NCBI RefSeq assembly: GCF_017654505.1
Contig: NC_054548.1
Location: forward strand, 36,201,570 to 36,265,569
Direction: 5' to 3'
Source of the DNA: Polyodon spathula
Lineage: Eukaryota > Chordata > Actinopteri > Acipenseriformes > Polyodontidae
DNA: 64,000 nucleotides
In this document: piece after piece, positions 34,717-46,692 of the stretch
Layout: each line of letters starts with the position of its first letter
How positions within the stretch are numbered: position 1 is the first letter of the stretch
Made by a program: the position numbers and the translations under genes
The notes under the pieces: model-generated
The model's database searches: none
Told to the model about the DNA's origin: nothing
What the model saw: the letters and a program-made list of their open reading frames with translations, nothing else

Positions 34717-37700
34717 TGGTGACTAACTTAAGGGTTTAGTCTTAGCCTGTTCTGTTAAAGCTAAACTAAAGCAACATTGGCTCTGTTTAAATACTTCACA
34801 GAGAGAATACATCATCCAGGGCATTTGCTAAATTCAGTTTGGATGAAAGAAGTCGAAATAACCTTTATACAGATACAAGTGTTATCATATCATTGCTAAT
34901 TATTTATGATTACTTAAAGTATTATACTTCACACTTCCTCTCCTATTCCTGTGTCCTGAAGGAACCTTAAAGATGTTTCTGCTCTGTCTGGCAGTTGGTA
35001 ATGCTGTCCAACATTTTATAGGATTATGTTTATCATTCTTCTTTTATAACTTTTTTGACACAGTAAATTGCATTTTACAACTTTACTTTCACTTTCAGTG
35101 AATACATTTTACTTTACCATCAAGACCTGCTGCCAGGCCTTCAAAAAACATACACAAAATTATTGTAAAAAATTACAATATTCTGGTTTATTATTATAAG
35201 TATATATTTTACCATGACTCTAATGTTTAGAAATATTAACACATACTTACATTCAGTGGCAAATGTTTAAATTAAAAAAAAAGACTTTGAGTTTTCTTTT
35301 AGTTTTTCTAAATTCAGCATTATTGAGTGAATAGTGGGTATGGCTACGATTTTGACACAGTCATTTTTAGTACATTTTACGGGCAAGGGCGCGCAAAAAA
35401 AAAGCCAAGAATTCACAGAAAGGTCACCAAATAATGTAGATTTATCTATATCAACATAGACAAAAGCTTTGAAATAGCACACCAATAATAATATAAAGAC
35501 TTTTGTTTTTAACTACTAACAAGTTTAAATGTTTTTTATAGTACAAAACTTACAGTACACACTTTAACCTTTCACCTGTCATTCTAAAACAAACTCAGCA
35601 TATCTACTTAAATGTAAATCCATCCAATTTCACGAATGCTGTCTGCATTTAATGTATGAACAACAGCTGCGACCATTTTGCGCAGTCAAAAGGGCTGCGA
35701 CACGATGCATCCCGTACAGTAAATAGCTTTCTGAGCCTGACGTATTGCATTCATCTGTGACAGTATGAACCAGACATTAGAGTTTTCCACGATTCTGAAA
35801 CAAATAGCATGTTAAAGAAAACCTCTGTAAGTTGCTTATCTTCTGTTCTCCGATGCATTTGTTCTTATGTCTTTTTAGAAAACAGCTCAATCACATTTTT
35901 TTGTTTTCAGCTGTCACCCGTTTACGTTTGCTTGCTCAGTTACCTCATTCGTTGACCTACATAGCTACATGTAAATGCTGAATGCAAACACAACCAAACA
36001 ATTTACAGATACTCGCAGATTCAGTGCATGACATACTGCATTTTTTTAAAAGGAAATAAATGACGCGCCTAGTCAAATGTGTTTTTATATCCATTTCAAA
36101 GATTTCATGGACTTTATTCAAATTTGCGATTTTCATGATTTCTGTGACCTCCGTGACTAAATCATAGCCTTAGTTATGGGTGATTCAACTCTGATTTCCT
36201 TACACTTAAATGCAACAAATACTGATAGAAAGCGGTCATAGAAGACCCACGAAACATGAAAATAGTTTTTTTACTATTATGTGTACATTACTCCAATCTG
36301 TTAGTGGTTTTGAAACTAAGGTGATGTCAGTTTTAACAAAGGTTTTGGGTACCCAGACAATTTACCAACAAATTATAAATTGACTTTGTGCAAGAACCCC
36401 ATCTCGCAGTCTGTAACAAAAACAACTCTATTGAGTGGTGGTAGGAAAAATAAGCATTACCCAAGTCAAAGTGAAAACAAAATCTAAATATCTACCACAG
36501 ATGATACACATTTTAAAGTCACAGTATACTAGAATGATGCTGTCCATCTGCTCAACTCCCTTGTCACTGAGTAAATAGTGATTTCCATAAAGTATCTTTA
36601 TATCAACATTTTCTGGGGCTTTATCGACTATATTCAAGTATTATTTTGGTTTGAAATATTTTCTTTTAAGCAGATTACTGCCATGGTATATGGTGGTAAC
36701 ATCAAAATAATCTCTACAAGCAAATGCCTCATGCTAGTTACATTTTAGGCTGACAATCAGTCTTGTAAATACAAATATAAGTCTGCAAAGCCATGATAAC
36801 TTTATGCCATCTGAGTACCAAATACCCCATGGGATATTGTCCCATATGGACAATTCTGATCAATGTGCTCCATATCAAAGTTCATTTTCATTAGCTAGTT
36901 TTTCTTGCTGATGAATGGATTCTGCTAAGGTGCTCCTCCAGTCACTTCAATGTCAAGTAGCCCGTTTCTCAGTCTATGGATTTATAGCTTCCCCTATTTC
37001 ATTTCAACCTTGAACTTTCTTCACTGCACTTTTCATGTTCTATAGTTTCGCAAGCACTTTCTAGATTGACCTTCCCATAGCTTATACTTTGAATTAAGAG
37101 AATAAAACAACAACAAAAAGACACTTTGATTTTCAGGTTAATTACAAGCATTTAAATGTGTTGGTTGTTACTGAAACCCAAAAGATTAAAAAACGCCTAA
37201 ACGACTTTAATTAAACACAGCTTATTTTGTTTCATTGTTTAGGACTCATACAAAATGGAATTAGATTTAATAGAACACGTGTAGCTTTACCTTATCCAGT
37301 GTTTGAGTGGATTTTTTTTTATTCTACTATTGTTCTCAAATTAGACTAATTTGCAAAGACAAACATGTAAAGTTGAAAATAATTATGTTTCCTGAATTCA
37401 TAAATTAACCTGTGTATTTAAGTTCTCAGTTGTCCTCAAACAGTGTGGGAGGAGATTAGTCTTGACAGCTTCAGTGATTACATCTTGATCTACAAGTTGT
37501 TAATAACATTAAGTCCTTTTGTTGTGTTTTTTTAGTAGAATGCCGAGTAAATGTTAATCTTCAGTCATTATAAATGTGTTTGGTATTTCTATTATTTGTG
37601 ACCACCCAAAATAAAAAGGCTCACATGGTTAGTTCCATTTTTGTTTATGCCGCACATAAATTAATATTCATGAGGTTGGGGGAGTTTCTTTAGATAAGCT

Positions 37701-39845
37701 TGGAAAGAATTACTTAAAGGTACAGTATGTACTTGAATCAGTGGAATAGCTGGTGCAACTGCACAAGGGCCCACACACTCAGAGGTCTCTGTAGGATCAG
37801 GTTTGGAAAAAAAAACAAAACAACTAGTGACAATGTATTTTGTTACTATCCATATCATTACAGCTACCGGTGCCAGTAATTACGTCTTAGGGGAGGAGGA
37901 GTGGGCCACAGTGAGGTCCTGCACCGAGGCCTATCTGTCTCATCCCCCTGCCACTGACTTGAATGTAAATTTAGGCTGGTGCTTAAACGGAAGGTTTGAA
38001 ATCTAGTGATTTGCACATTCTGCATAAAATACAATTATGAAAATAACCCAATATCCACCTCACCAAATATGTAACTACAGTTGGGCAAATGGAAGAGCAT
38101 GTGGCATTTACATTTTCAGTATACCACAACAGGTGTTTTTATAGCAAGGGAAAGGCAATGTTATTCATCTTTCTTGTAGAGTATTGGTCTTTTCCTGCAT
38201 CAGGAGCAATTCTTAGAGCTTCTTAATTATATTTCATTAAAATAATGAAGATCTGCACAATTTACAAGAGGTAATTTGTTCATAAACCCATAGCACTAAC
38301 TGTGCTGATACATCTGTTGGAAGACAAGCATCACAAACAAGCAGAGATCAGATGACATAGAATCAGGAAACACAAGAGGTCAGAAGCTGTGCTGTACAAA
38401 CAAAACCACCCTTATAAGCCTGAGCATATAAGAAGTGTGGATAAGATCAACTAACCACATGTTAGTGCATGCTGGTTTTAAATCTTAATAGTCACCTTCT
38501 CATTAAGTATATTATCTCCAGCATTTCAACATTGAATCCCACAACCAGTATTATTGCATCCATTTACTCAATTTATCTCTAAATTACTTTTAATGTCTGG
38601 TATCTGTTTATTAAATTCACACTGTCTTGTAAGACAACAGCAAATATTGCTCAAAAACCCACATTGTGTAATTAGTGTGATGAAATCCAATATTCAGTTG
38701 TACTACAGATCGTTTTATTGATTAGTACGCAGCATTTTAATTAGCCCCCACAGCTAAAGAAACATAAGTGCTGCAACCCACAATGTGGGGAAGTTTAGCA
38801 GCAAGCAATTTAAAAGCTGCTGTGTTGTATTTGTCAAGTTCAATACACTCTTTACATCATCTCTTAGCATGGTGTGCATGTACAGGCATTTTTTTTTCAC
38901 TCCCTACAGGAGCCTTTTAAATAGCTGAGGAAAAGGCATATTAAGTCTTAAAAGGGATACAAGTAGACCATTCCTCTACAGCATTGTATTCTTTCATTTA
39001 TAGGGTTATAATCTGGAGGATATACAACAAATGGTACAGACTATCAACAACAGACTATCAGAATATCCCTGGGGTTGCGGGTATTCTTTATAAAAATAGT
39101 TTAATAGTTGAACCCAAGCTTGGCCACTGACCTACTGCAGTGTTTTGTAACCTTAACCTTAATTAACTGTCGTGATTAACTGTCGTGATGGTAACAATAA
39201 TAAAGGTATAGTCACCAGGAAGAGGATAGCATCTCCCTCAGCAGCAAAACCTACAGAGATCATTATACAGTATGGGTTTATACAGTCAGTACTCACATAT
39301 CCCACCCTACAAAATGTTTACGTCAGTGACTGTTAAACGCGTGTGATGCATATCTGATCATTTCATTTTGGCCCATTCCATCCCTTGTCCGTTTTTCAGG
39401 GAACACAAAAAAGATGATTCTGAAAATGTCACTTGCCAAAATTAAATAGACGTTAACTGTAATACAGTGCACATTTTTAAATCCATACAAATTGTAGCGG
39501 TATGTAAAAATTCCCATTAATGACCTAACAGCAAAATTAAATCCAAATGTTATCCATCCACAGAACTGTGTAAACTGTAAAAGGCAATGCAACTTAGCAA
39601 AATTATGTTAAAGATGTACAACTGGGTTGTTTGTTACAAGCGGAACCAAAACCGTGCCCTGCATGTACCCATATGACAAAGCACTGTAGGGTAATGTTGA
39701 GTGTGCTCCTGATAAAACAGAGGGATTACTCATTTAAATGCTGAATTAGATGATGTAAGGAGAATTGAATGTTTGGGGTGTGATGAGACTCACCAGTTAA
39801 GATGGGGTAATTTGGGAAAGTTAGAATGGAAAGATAGGGAAATTG
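34717..39845. other. Long AT-rich non-coding stretch
   Basis: Five kilobases without a recognised gene. The phrase at about 36105-36165 (GCGATTTTCATGATTTCTGT, then GACCTCCGTGACTAAATC) resembles a dispersed fish repeat end and is loosely similar, inverted, to 28488-28530. Short minus-strand frames at 35267, 36428, 37661 and 39323 have no motif. Confidence 0.5.
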
Positions 39846-39888
39846 CTACAAGGGTTCAGATATCTTGTAGATACCTGAACCCTTGTAG
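39846..39888. repeat. Short hairpin, 20-bp arms
   Basis: CTACAAGGGTTCAG-A-TATCT pairs with AGATA-C-CTGAACCCTTGTAG across a 3-base loop, with one mismatch. The stem is strong but too short for a typical microRNA precursor. Confidence 0.85.
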
Positions 39889-40339
39889 GTAGTAAAACAC
39901 AATGGTGATGCTCAGGGCTGGATTCTTGATCCTGTAGTGGCTTTTAAGGAGCCTTTGAGAGCAGAACCGGAAAAAGATTTCCAATCCTGCTGTGAGCACT
40001 CCGATATCATGGATACAAACTGGATACTGTGTTAAGGGCAATAATAATATCGTAAAAAATCTGCATTAATTTAGATTACGTTGAAGCTGCTGTAAGCAGA
40101 AATATTATTGAAGAAGTCTGTGTTAGACTAAACGAGAGACTTAGTGAAACTAAAACACTGGCCTAATTTAAGAACCTTGATGGGGCCTCTTGCAATGTGC
40201 ATGTAGCTGAAGTTCTTATCAGCAGCTGCAACTTAGAACAGGAGAGCTTCTCGCTTTTTACTCTTATCTGATTAGGGGATCACCTGAACTAAATCTTATT
40301 TAACGAGGAAAAGTATAAAAACCACTCCTGTGGTCATCA
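39889..40339. other. Non-coding DNA upstream of the second Tc1
   Basis: No 5' terminal repeat matching the 3' end of the Tc1 element was found here, so part or all of this stretch may be element 5' sequence with a lost end. Confidence 0.4.
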
Positions 40340-41754
40340 CTATCCTCTTGCAATAGGACCAGCTGGATGGCAAAACAGTGCTAGTAGTATCTCAAAAGTA
40401 ATTGGAATCAAAAAATAACTATTGACCATGCCCAAAGAGTTGAAAAGGAAAGTTCTGAATGATGAAAAGAAGGGTTCAATTCTGGCTTTACTGGCAGAGG
40501 GATACAGTGAGCGTCGGGTTGCTTCCATCCTTAAAATTTCAAAGACGGCGGTTCATAAGAACAAGGTCAAGCAGCACACATTGGGGACAACAAAACTACA
40601 GACCGGCAGAGGGCGAAAACGACTCTCCACTGACCGGGATGACCACCAACTAATTCGAATGTCAACTGTAGGATGACATCAAGTAACCTACAAAAAGAAT
40701 GGCAAACTGCAGCTGGGGTAAAGTGCACGACGAGGACGGTTCGAAACAGGCTCCTAGGGGCAGGGCTGAAGTCGTGCAAAGCTAGAAAAAAGCCCTTCAT
40801 CAATGAGAAGCAAAGAAGAGCCAGGCTGAGGTTTGCAAAAGACCATAAGGATTGGACCGTAGAGGACTGGAGTAAGGTCATCTCTGATGAGTCCAATTTT
40901 CAGCTTTGCCCAACACCTGGTCATCTAATGGTTAGAAGGAGACCTGGAGAGGCCTATAAGCCACAGTGTGTCTCACCCACTGTGAAATGTGGTGGAGGAT
41001 CGGTGATGATCTGGGGGTGCTTCAGCAAGGCTGGAATTGGGCAGATTTGTCTTTGTGAAGGACGCATGAATCAAGCCAGACAAGGTTGTCCTGGAAGAAA
41101 ACTTGCTTCCTTCTGCTCTGACAATGTTCCCCAACTCTGAGGATTGGTTTTTCCAGCAGGACAATGCTCCATGCCACGCAGCCAGGTCAATCAAGGTGTG
41201 GATGGAGGACTACCAGATCAAGACCCTGTCATGGCCAGCCCAATCTCCAAACCTGAATTCCATTGAAAACCTCTGGAATGTGATCAAGAGGAAGATGGAT
41301 GGTCACAAGCCATCAAACAAAGCCAAGCTGCTTGAATTTTTGCGCCAGGAGTGGCATAAAGTCACCCAACATCAATGTGAAAGACTGGTGGAGAGCATGC
41401 CAAGACGCATGAAAGCTGTGATTGAAAATCAGGGTTATTCCACCAAATATTGATTTCTGAACTCTTCCTAAGTTAAAACATTAGTATTGTGTTGTTTAAA
41501 AATGAATATGAACTTATTTTCTTTGCATTATTTGAGGTCTGACAACACTGCATCTTTTTTGTTATTTTGACCAGTTGTCATTTTCTGCAAATAAATGCTC
41601 TAAATGACAATATTTTTATTTGGAATTTGGGAGAAATGTTGTCAGTAGTTTATAGAATAAAACAAAAATGTTCATTTTACCCAAACACATACCTATAAAT
41701 AGTAAAACCAGAGAAACTGATAATTTTGCAGTGGTCTCTTAATTTTTTCCAGAG

Positions 41755-41757
<3 letters not shown>
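40340..41757 (+). mobile_element. Second Tc1 element, 5' terminal repeat not found
   Basis: The transposase pseudogene (40422-41453) is followed by about 300 bp of 3' sequence ending GTGGTCTCTTAATTTTTTCC and then AGAGCTG at 41757, directly against a (TA)n tract. Insertion into TA fits Tc1. The matching left end (CAGCTCTGGAAAAAATTAAG) was not seen upstream, so the left boundary is approximate. This family differs from the element at 3186-5155. Confidence 0.75.
40422..41453 (+). pseudogene. Tc1 transposase with two frameshifts
   Basis: Three overlapping frames make one protein. The first (40422-40676) has the N-terminal helix-turn-helix (GSILALLAEGYSERRVASIL, then SKTAVHKNK). The second (40673-41095) covers KEWQTAAGVKCTTRTVRNRL, a nuclear-signal-like basic stretch and VISDESNFQL with the first catalytic Asp, then GGGSVMIWGCFSKAG. 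The third (41103-41453) has DWFFQQDNAPCHAARS with the second Asp, then SPNLNSIENLWNVIKRKMDG with the Glu (DD34E), and ends NQGYSTKY. All catalytic residues survive, so the copy is fairly young; two frame changes near 40675 and 41085 inactivate it. Confidence 0.95.

Positions 41758-41822
<65 letters not shown>
41758..41822. repeat. (TA)n microsatellite
   Basis: About 32 TA units abutting the Tc1 right end. The TA target site may have seeded the expansion, or the element may have inserted into an existing tract. Confidence 0.97.
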
Positions 41823-41828
<6 letters not shown>

Positions 41829-41839
41829 TATTATCCTTG

Positions 41840-42560
41840 TAGTCACATCGAGATTATAATCTCTTTTACGAGTGAGACCTAGCCAAGCAGGTAGCAGCAA
41901 GTCAACTGGACAACAAGAACAAATACACAATAAAATACAATTAAGACACAGGCAAATCACATTTAAAACAATAATCAAAATACACAAAAGTAGTCAAGTA
42001 TTTAAAACAATTACAACTCTCATTCATGAAATCATGCAATTTACTCTTGCAATAAAGATGTCTGGGTCTGCAGCTTTAGTTTGGACTGGAACTCATTCCA
42101 GGTCCATGGGGCATAATAAGCAAAGGATCCTTTACCAGCCTCAGTACGCACATTTGGGATTTTAAAATGCAAAAAAGAATGAGATCTGAGGCTATGATTA
42201 CTATGGGAAGCTATAAGGTATTCATTTAAATAAGTATATTCATATAATTTACATTGAACAGCCTTATATACTAGAATATATCAGTGCTTCAACCTATGTA
42301 AAGCCAAAGAAGTCCAGCCTACCAAATCATATAATATACAATGATGAGTATTAAATCTTACATTTGTATTGTACCTCAACGCTGCAGGATATAGCAAGTC
42401 CAGTTTACCTAAAGTCAGACCGTTGATACGATCAACCAATCAAAGACCTGTATTTTCTCTGCAGCAGTCCAATCATAAGTTAGCTGAGGCGGGACAAACA
42501 GTTCTGTTAACTGTAATTTCTGGCCCTTTTTTATGCAGCTATCCAGTCTGCTGAATGTCG
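41840..42560 (-). repeat. Dispersed fish repeat, probably LINE 3' region
   Basis: Phrases such as GAGATTATAATCTCTTTTAC, GAGTGAGACCTAGCCAAGCA, and CTCATTCCAGGTCCATGGGG match sequence I associate with an interspersed fish repeat, usually near LINE 3' ends. No coding motif survives. Strand and limits are uncertain. Confidence 0.4.
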
Positions 42561-43652
42561 GTGTTGCTAACTGTACAGAGACTGTTCATTTATTGAGAAA
42601 TCATAGTAGGCTACAATTAACATTTTAGTTGCGTATTTAGAATTAATTATTATTCTTACAAAAAGAATGGCAAAAATTTAAAATTTTACTTAAAAAACAA
42701 ACAGCTATGTCGGATCAGCTGGCCTTTAAATAAACCTATATAGTATTTCCTTGTGATACAATACTGTCCCTATTCAATAAAACAGTGGTAGTTATCAGTA
42801 CATTAATTTGAAAACTCTGCTCCTAACTATGGAGCCAATTGTGTATTTGAATGGTCCGTATGTATGTGTGCACGATATATTGTGTGGTCTCGTCTGCTGT
42901 CATACCGGCACATACTGTGGCGACACCAATGATAGCAGCTTGTTGCATTACTAATGGTGACTGTCCATCATTCTGCATTCTCGTTTGGCTGTTGTGTGCA
43001 ATTGCTATATTGGTAGTGAATGCGCAGATGGCTTTGTGAGGCACAAACAGATTTGCGAATTGCTCAAAAAACTGCTATATTCCAATGTTGCGCAACTGCT
43101 TTGTGCCGTTTTGGAATATCTCTCATTTTGTGCCAAAGCACAATTTTTTCGCGAGGCACAAATTTAACGAGGGGATTGCGCGAAGATAGAAGACATGGAC
43201 CCAGATGTTTAGATTTAACTAAGCCTTCTGGCACAACTAAGTAGATAAAAAGTCCTATAAATATGGGAGCAAAATTACAATTAAGTGTCAGTTGAGGTTT
43301 GTAACACAAACGTAACTGATCCATCTTTTGAGAACCTTTCTACGGAGCTGACTACTGGTCTAGAGTTTGGATGACCTTTCTTTGTTCTTTTTTAAAATAT
43401 AAGACCTACTTCTCTGTAGGAGAGTAGGCATAATCTTGGAATTTATATCTCACCTATATTGAAGCATGATGCTAGAGGATAGGTTTATTATTAGCTTCAG
43501 AGATGTAATTATATTGTATGCATTAGTATAATTGTGTGCCTTGGACTGCCTGGTGGGTAATGTAACCATATTGGTTTAAGTATTAATGATGTTAGTTTGC
43601 AAAGACAACAGACTGTCTATGAGCTAGGGTTCGAAGTACATCTATATCTACA

Positions 43653-43653
<1 letters not shown>
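42561..43653. other. Non-coding DNA, no recognised element
   Basis: Overlapping short frames at 42823-43324 on both strands have no motif. Nothing else is supportable. Confidence 0.5.

Positions 43654-43722
<69 letters not shown>
43654..43722. repeat. (TA)n microsatellite
   Basis: About 33 TA units preceded by TATCTACATCTATA. Confidence 0.97.
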
Positions 43723-43723
<1 letters not shown>

Positions 43724-43884
43724 TCTGATTCATTACACTTTGAATACCTTAGTCTGTGTGATTATTTTTGAGTAACTGTTGTCTGGGTAGGTGAAAAACT
43801 GTAAGCCAGTACACAAACAATGCACTATAGGAGTTTATTCAATCTTATTTGCCCTCCTTTTTGTCTCACCTTATTCTACTAAAG

Positions 43885-45067
43885 CAGTGCTTCCCAACCT
43901 AGTTACCCCTAGGAGTGTGTGAGGCCAACAGAGGGGGTCCACAGGAAAACAAAATAAAAATAGCTTCCTCGCATTGGCAAATCCCCAATTTCACAATGCA
44001 AATCATCTTCAGCAGAACGTAGCGACTTTGCACACATTGTGTAAAGCCTGGTGGCGAAATCACATTACAACTCGCCACACATTAGAAGCAATCCCACGTG
44101 GTTTGCCCCACTAATGGGAAGTGTCAGCAATGGATTACTGGATAAAAACAGGGTCTTAGTAGAGGAAAGCCAGTGAAAATGAAGCAAGTGGCAGTGGAGT
44201 ACAGAGGTGGCTAGTCAGCAGAGGCAAGTGAAGCATGGCCTCACTAAGAATTTCCAAAGGCCAAAAAAAACATTTTGCACATTCTTTTTAGTTAATTGAG
44301 AAATATAAATATACATTACTTAAAAGTCATAACTCAATTTCCCCAGTACCAAAAGCACAATGTCAGAATGCTGGAACAATGTAGAGCTGCCGTAATGCTG
44401 CGTGAGGCACAGATCTTGAGTGCCTGAGAAAGCTGCAGTTACCATGGGGGGTCCCGTTTTGAATCAAAGATATTGTATTTTTGTCTTTATAGTGAATGTT
44501 CCATGCTAGTGTCATGTAATGACTTGTAGACCTAAATAATACATTGTTTAAAGGTTCTGATTTGCCAATCGATTATAAAAACTTGTAGCTGCAATTCTGT
44601 AAGTTGTGTGTTGTTTACAGTGCTAATGTAGCTTTTCTTAACCACTGTGTGCTGTGTTACAAGGTGTTGTCGAATGAAAGAAACACAATTTGAGTATTTG
44701 GAATGGTCTGACAAGGTAGTAAAGTACCTGATGCCGTTACCACCACATACTCTTGTGAAACTGGATTTTCTGCGCTTGTTGGATTGAAATCAAACTACCT
44801 GAGTAGGCTGGACATGGAGCCAGATGTAAGGCTAAAACTGTCATGACTCCAAACAGACATTCAGTCTGTGATATCACTGAAACAGCACCAGCCATCTCAT
44901 TAGGTAAATTAATCAATTTCCCGTATGGCATCATTATCAGTTGCTGCACTACAGTGGAAAGCAAAATGAATAAACTTTCCTTGTATATGACAGTTGTACA
45001 TGGTGGTCCGTGACATTTTTGGAGGTTCAGACAGGGTCCGCACACCAAAAAATGTTGGGAACCACTG
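43885..45067 (+). mobile_element. hAT transposon, internally deleted, both ends present
   Basis: The left end CAGTGCTTCCCAACCTAGTT and the right end ...ATGTTGGGAACCACTG form the inverted CAGTGgTTCCCAAC repeats of Charlie-like hAT elements. Flanks TACTAAAG and TAATAGAG agree at six of eight positions and have the central TA expected of an 8-bp hAT target duplication. At 1.18 kb it is shorter than autonomous copies (over 2 kb), but it retains the end of the transposase gene (44730-44903). Confidence 0.85.
44730..44903 (+). pseudogene. hAT transposase C-terminal dimerisation domain fragment
   Basis: The frame DAVTTTYSCETGFSALVGLK then SNYLSRLDMEPDVRLKLS reaches a stop, followed by LQTDIQSVISLKQHQPSH and a final stop. 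CE(S/T)GFS, a Lys/Tyr-rich stretch, RLD(M/V)EPD(L/V)RL and a C-terminal HPSH-like end are characteristic of the ZBED5/FAM200-type hAT C-terminus (family knowledge). An internal stop after KLS and loss of the rest of the gene make it a relic. Confidence 0.8.
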
Positions 45068-45087
45068 TAATAGAGAATTGAAGAAAT

Positions 45088-45871
45088 AAGAACATAAGAA
45101 CATAAGAAAGTTTACAAACGAGAGGAGGCCATTCGGCCCATCTTGCTCGTTTGGTTGTTAGTAGCTTATTGATCCCAAAATCTCATCAAGCAGCTTCTTG
45201 AAGGATCCCAGGGTGTCAGCTTCAACAACATTACTGGGGAGTTGATTCCAGACCCTCACAATTCTCTGTGTAAAAAAGTGTCTCCTATTTTCTGTTCTGA
45301 ATGCCCCTTTTTCTAAACTCCATTTGTGACCCCTGGTCCTTGTTTCTTTTTTCAGGCTGAAAAAGTCCCTTGGGTCGACACTGTCAATACCTTTTAGAAT
45401 TTTGAATGCTTGAATTAGGTCGCCACGTAGTCTTCTTTGTTCAAGACTGAACAGATTCAATTCTTTTAGCCTGTCTGCATATGACATGCCTTTTAAGCCC
45501 GGAATAATTCTGGTCGCTCTTCTTTGCACTCTTTCTAGAGCAGCAATATCTTTTTTATAGCGAGGTGACCAGAACTGCACACAATATTCAAGATGAGGTC
45601 TTACAAGTGCATTGTACAGTTTTAACATTACTTCCCTTGATTTAAATTCAACACTTTTCACAATGTATCCGAGCATCTTGTTAGCCTTTTTTATAGCTTC
45701 CCCACATTGCCTAGATGAAGACATTTCTGAGTCAACAAAAACTCCTAGGTCTTTTTCATAGATTCCTTCTCCAATTTCAATATCTCCCATATGATATTTA
45801 TAATGTACATTTTTATTTCCTGCGTGCAGTACCTTACACTTTTCTCTATTAAATGCACGAACGTGACACAC
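45088..45871 (-). mobile_element. CR1 LINE, 5'-truncated
   Basis: The 3' tail is repeated AAGAACAT units at 45088-45106 (TTCTTATG on the coding strand). Then come the conserved GGCCATTCGGCCCATCTTGC trailer and the coding end. The same trailer occurs at 23433-23605. The 5' end is cut at about 45871. The element lies 20 bp from the right end of the hAT element. Confidence 0.93.
45158..45871 (-). pseudogene. CR1 reverse transcriptase, C-terminal third
   Basis: The 237-codon open frame matches the CR1 ORF2 C-terminal region, starting FNREKCKVLHAGNKNVHYKY. It continues with EKDLGVFVDSEMSSSRQCGE, LYNALVRPHLEYCVQFWSPR, LERVQRRATRIIPGLKG, LFSLEQRRLRGDLIQAFKIL and ending DEILGSISY. This is the thumb and C-terminal domain; the endonuclease and catalytic YxDD region are missing because of 5' truncation. 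There are no internal stops, so the insertion is fairly recent. There is no in-frame ATG at the 5' edge, so it is not an expressed gene in its own right. Confidence 0.93.
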
Positions 45872-46109
45872 TCAACAAGCAGCTCTTGAAAGAAGATTTG
45901 CTCTTATCAAAAAAGTTGAACGTTTACCAAAACCAACTCAAAAATTCAAACCCGCGAGGCAAACTGTTTCATACATTCTGAAAAGAAAATATGCCTCCTT
46001 AAAAGCAACACAGAGAAAAAACAGAATGCTAGCAGAAAGTGCCTGTATCCAGGAATTAACAAGTGAACGTCTTTCTGTAGGAATGGTTCAAACAAGTATG
46101 TGCTCATAA
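45867..46109 (+). other. Open block with donor, unknown
   Basis: An 81-codon frame without ATG at its start runs from a stop at 45864 to a stop at 46107. It includes ALERRFALIKKVERLPKPTQ, SYILKRKYASLKATQRKN and ESACIQELTSERLSVGM. It is basic and helical-looking, and CAA|GTATGTG at 46095 could be a donor. Its left edge coincides with the CR1 5' junction, so an upstream acceptor may have been separated by that insertion. I do not recognise the family. Confidence 0.3.
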
Positions 46110-46487
46110 CAAGTAAAGATTTGTTGATGCATTGCTGTGTTTAAAGTTGTATGAGGCATTATTGTGTTTATTGTACAGGCTTTACTATAGTAAATTCAAC
46201 AAACATTTTAACAAGGCTTTACGTTCTGAAGATAAGTTAAAGATTTCTTGTCAGAACGTTGACAATAGCCCTAAGCTTAACAACTAAGCTTGCAGGCCAA
46301 AACTGACCAGAAGTACAACTCTGGAACGTCAAGAGATACAGTAAGCTTGAGAGTTATGTATGCTTTGTATAGTTCATTACACCTGGGTCATCACAGAGGT
46401 TCATCACAAACATACAGGTTCTTTCTTAGAAGCAGACAACCTATATGTTGCTTAAGGTTTCTAAGAATATGGTGTCTGTCATGCAAA

Positions 46488-46573
46488 ATAGTGGTGTACA
46501 GATCCAGCAGACACAAGAATATATAATTCAATAGTGGTGTACAGATCCAGCAGACACAAGAATATATAATTCA
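46488..46573. repeat. 43-bp exact tandem duplication
   Basis: ATAGTGGTGTACAGATCCAG...ATATATAATTCA at 46488-46530 is repeated at once at 46531-46573 without change. It would lie in the 3' UTR of the exon at 46589-46692 if that exon is real. Confidence 0.95.
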
Positions 46574-46588
46574 AAAGTACCACAAGAT

Positions 46589-46692
46589 TTACTCATTTTT
46601 CATTTTTCCACTTGCATGTCCATTATTGCCAAATGATGTTTCTCCCAGGTTCGTTAATATGGTTTCAGCAGAAAAACTTGAAGTCCACTTAC
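46589..46692 (-). CDS. Putative terminal coding exon of an unidentified gene
   Basis: On the minus strand a long T tract followed by GTTTCTTTCCTTAG makes a textbook acceptor at 46693. In the phase with two leading bases, 33 codons follow (KWTSSFSAETILTNLGETSF, then GNNGHASGKMKNE) and a TAA stop at 46591-46589. The tail is hydrophilic with no motif I can name. A minus-strand AATAAA lies at about 46165, giving a 3' UTR of about 420 bp. It could be the last exon of the gene with the exon at 54437-54528; phases do not join directly (that exon ends in phase 0), so at least one exon would lie between. It could also be chance. Confidence 0.4.

Noticed and set aside
40567..40896. 109-codon minus-strand frame opposite the Tc1 transposase
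   Set aside because: Antisense shadow of the transposase reading frames.
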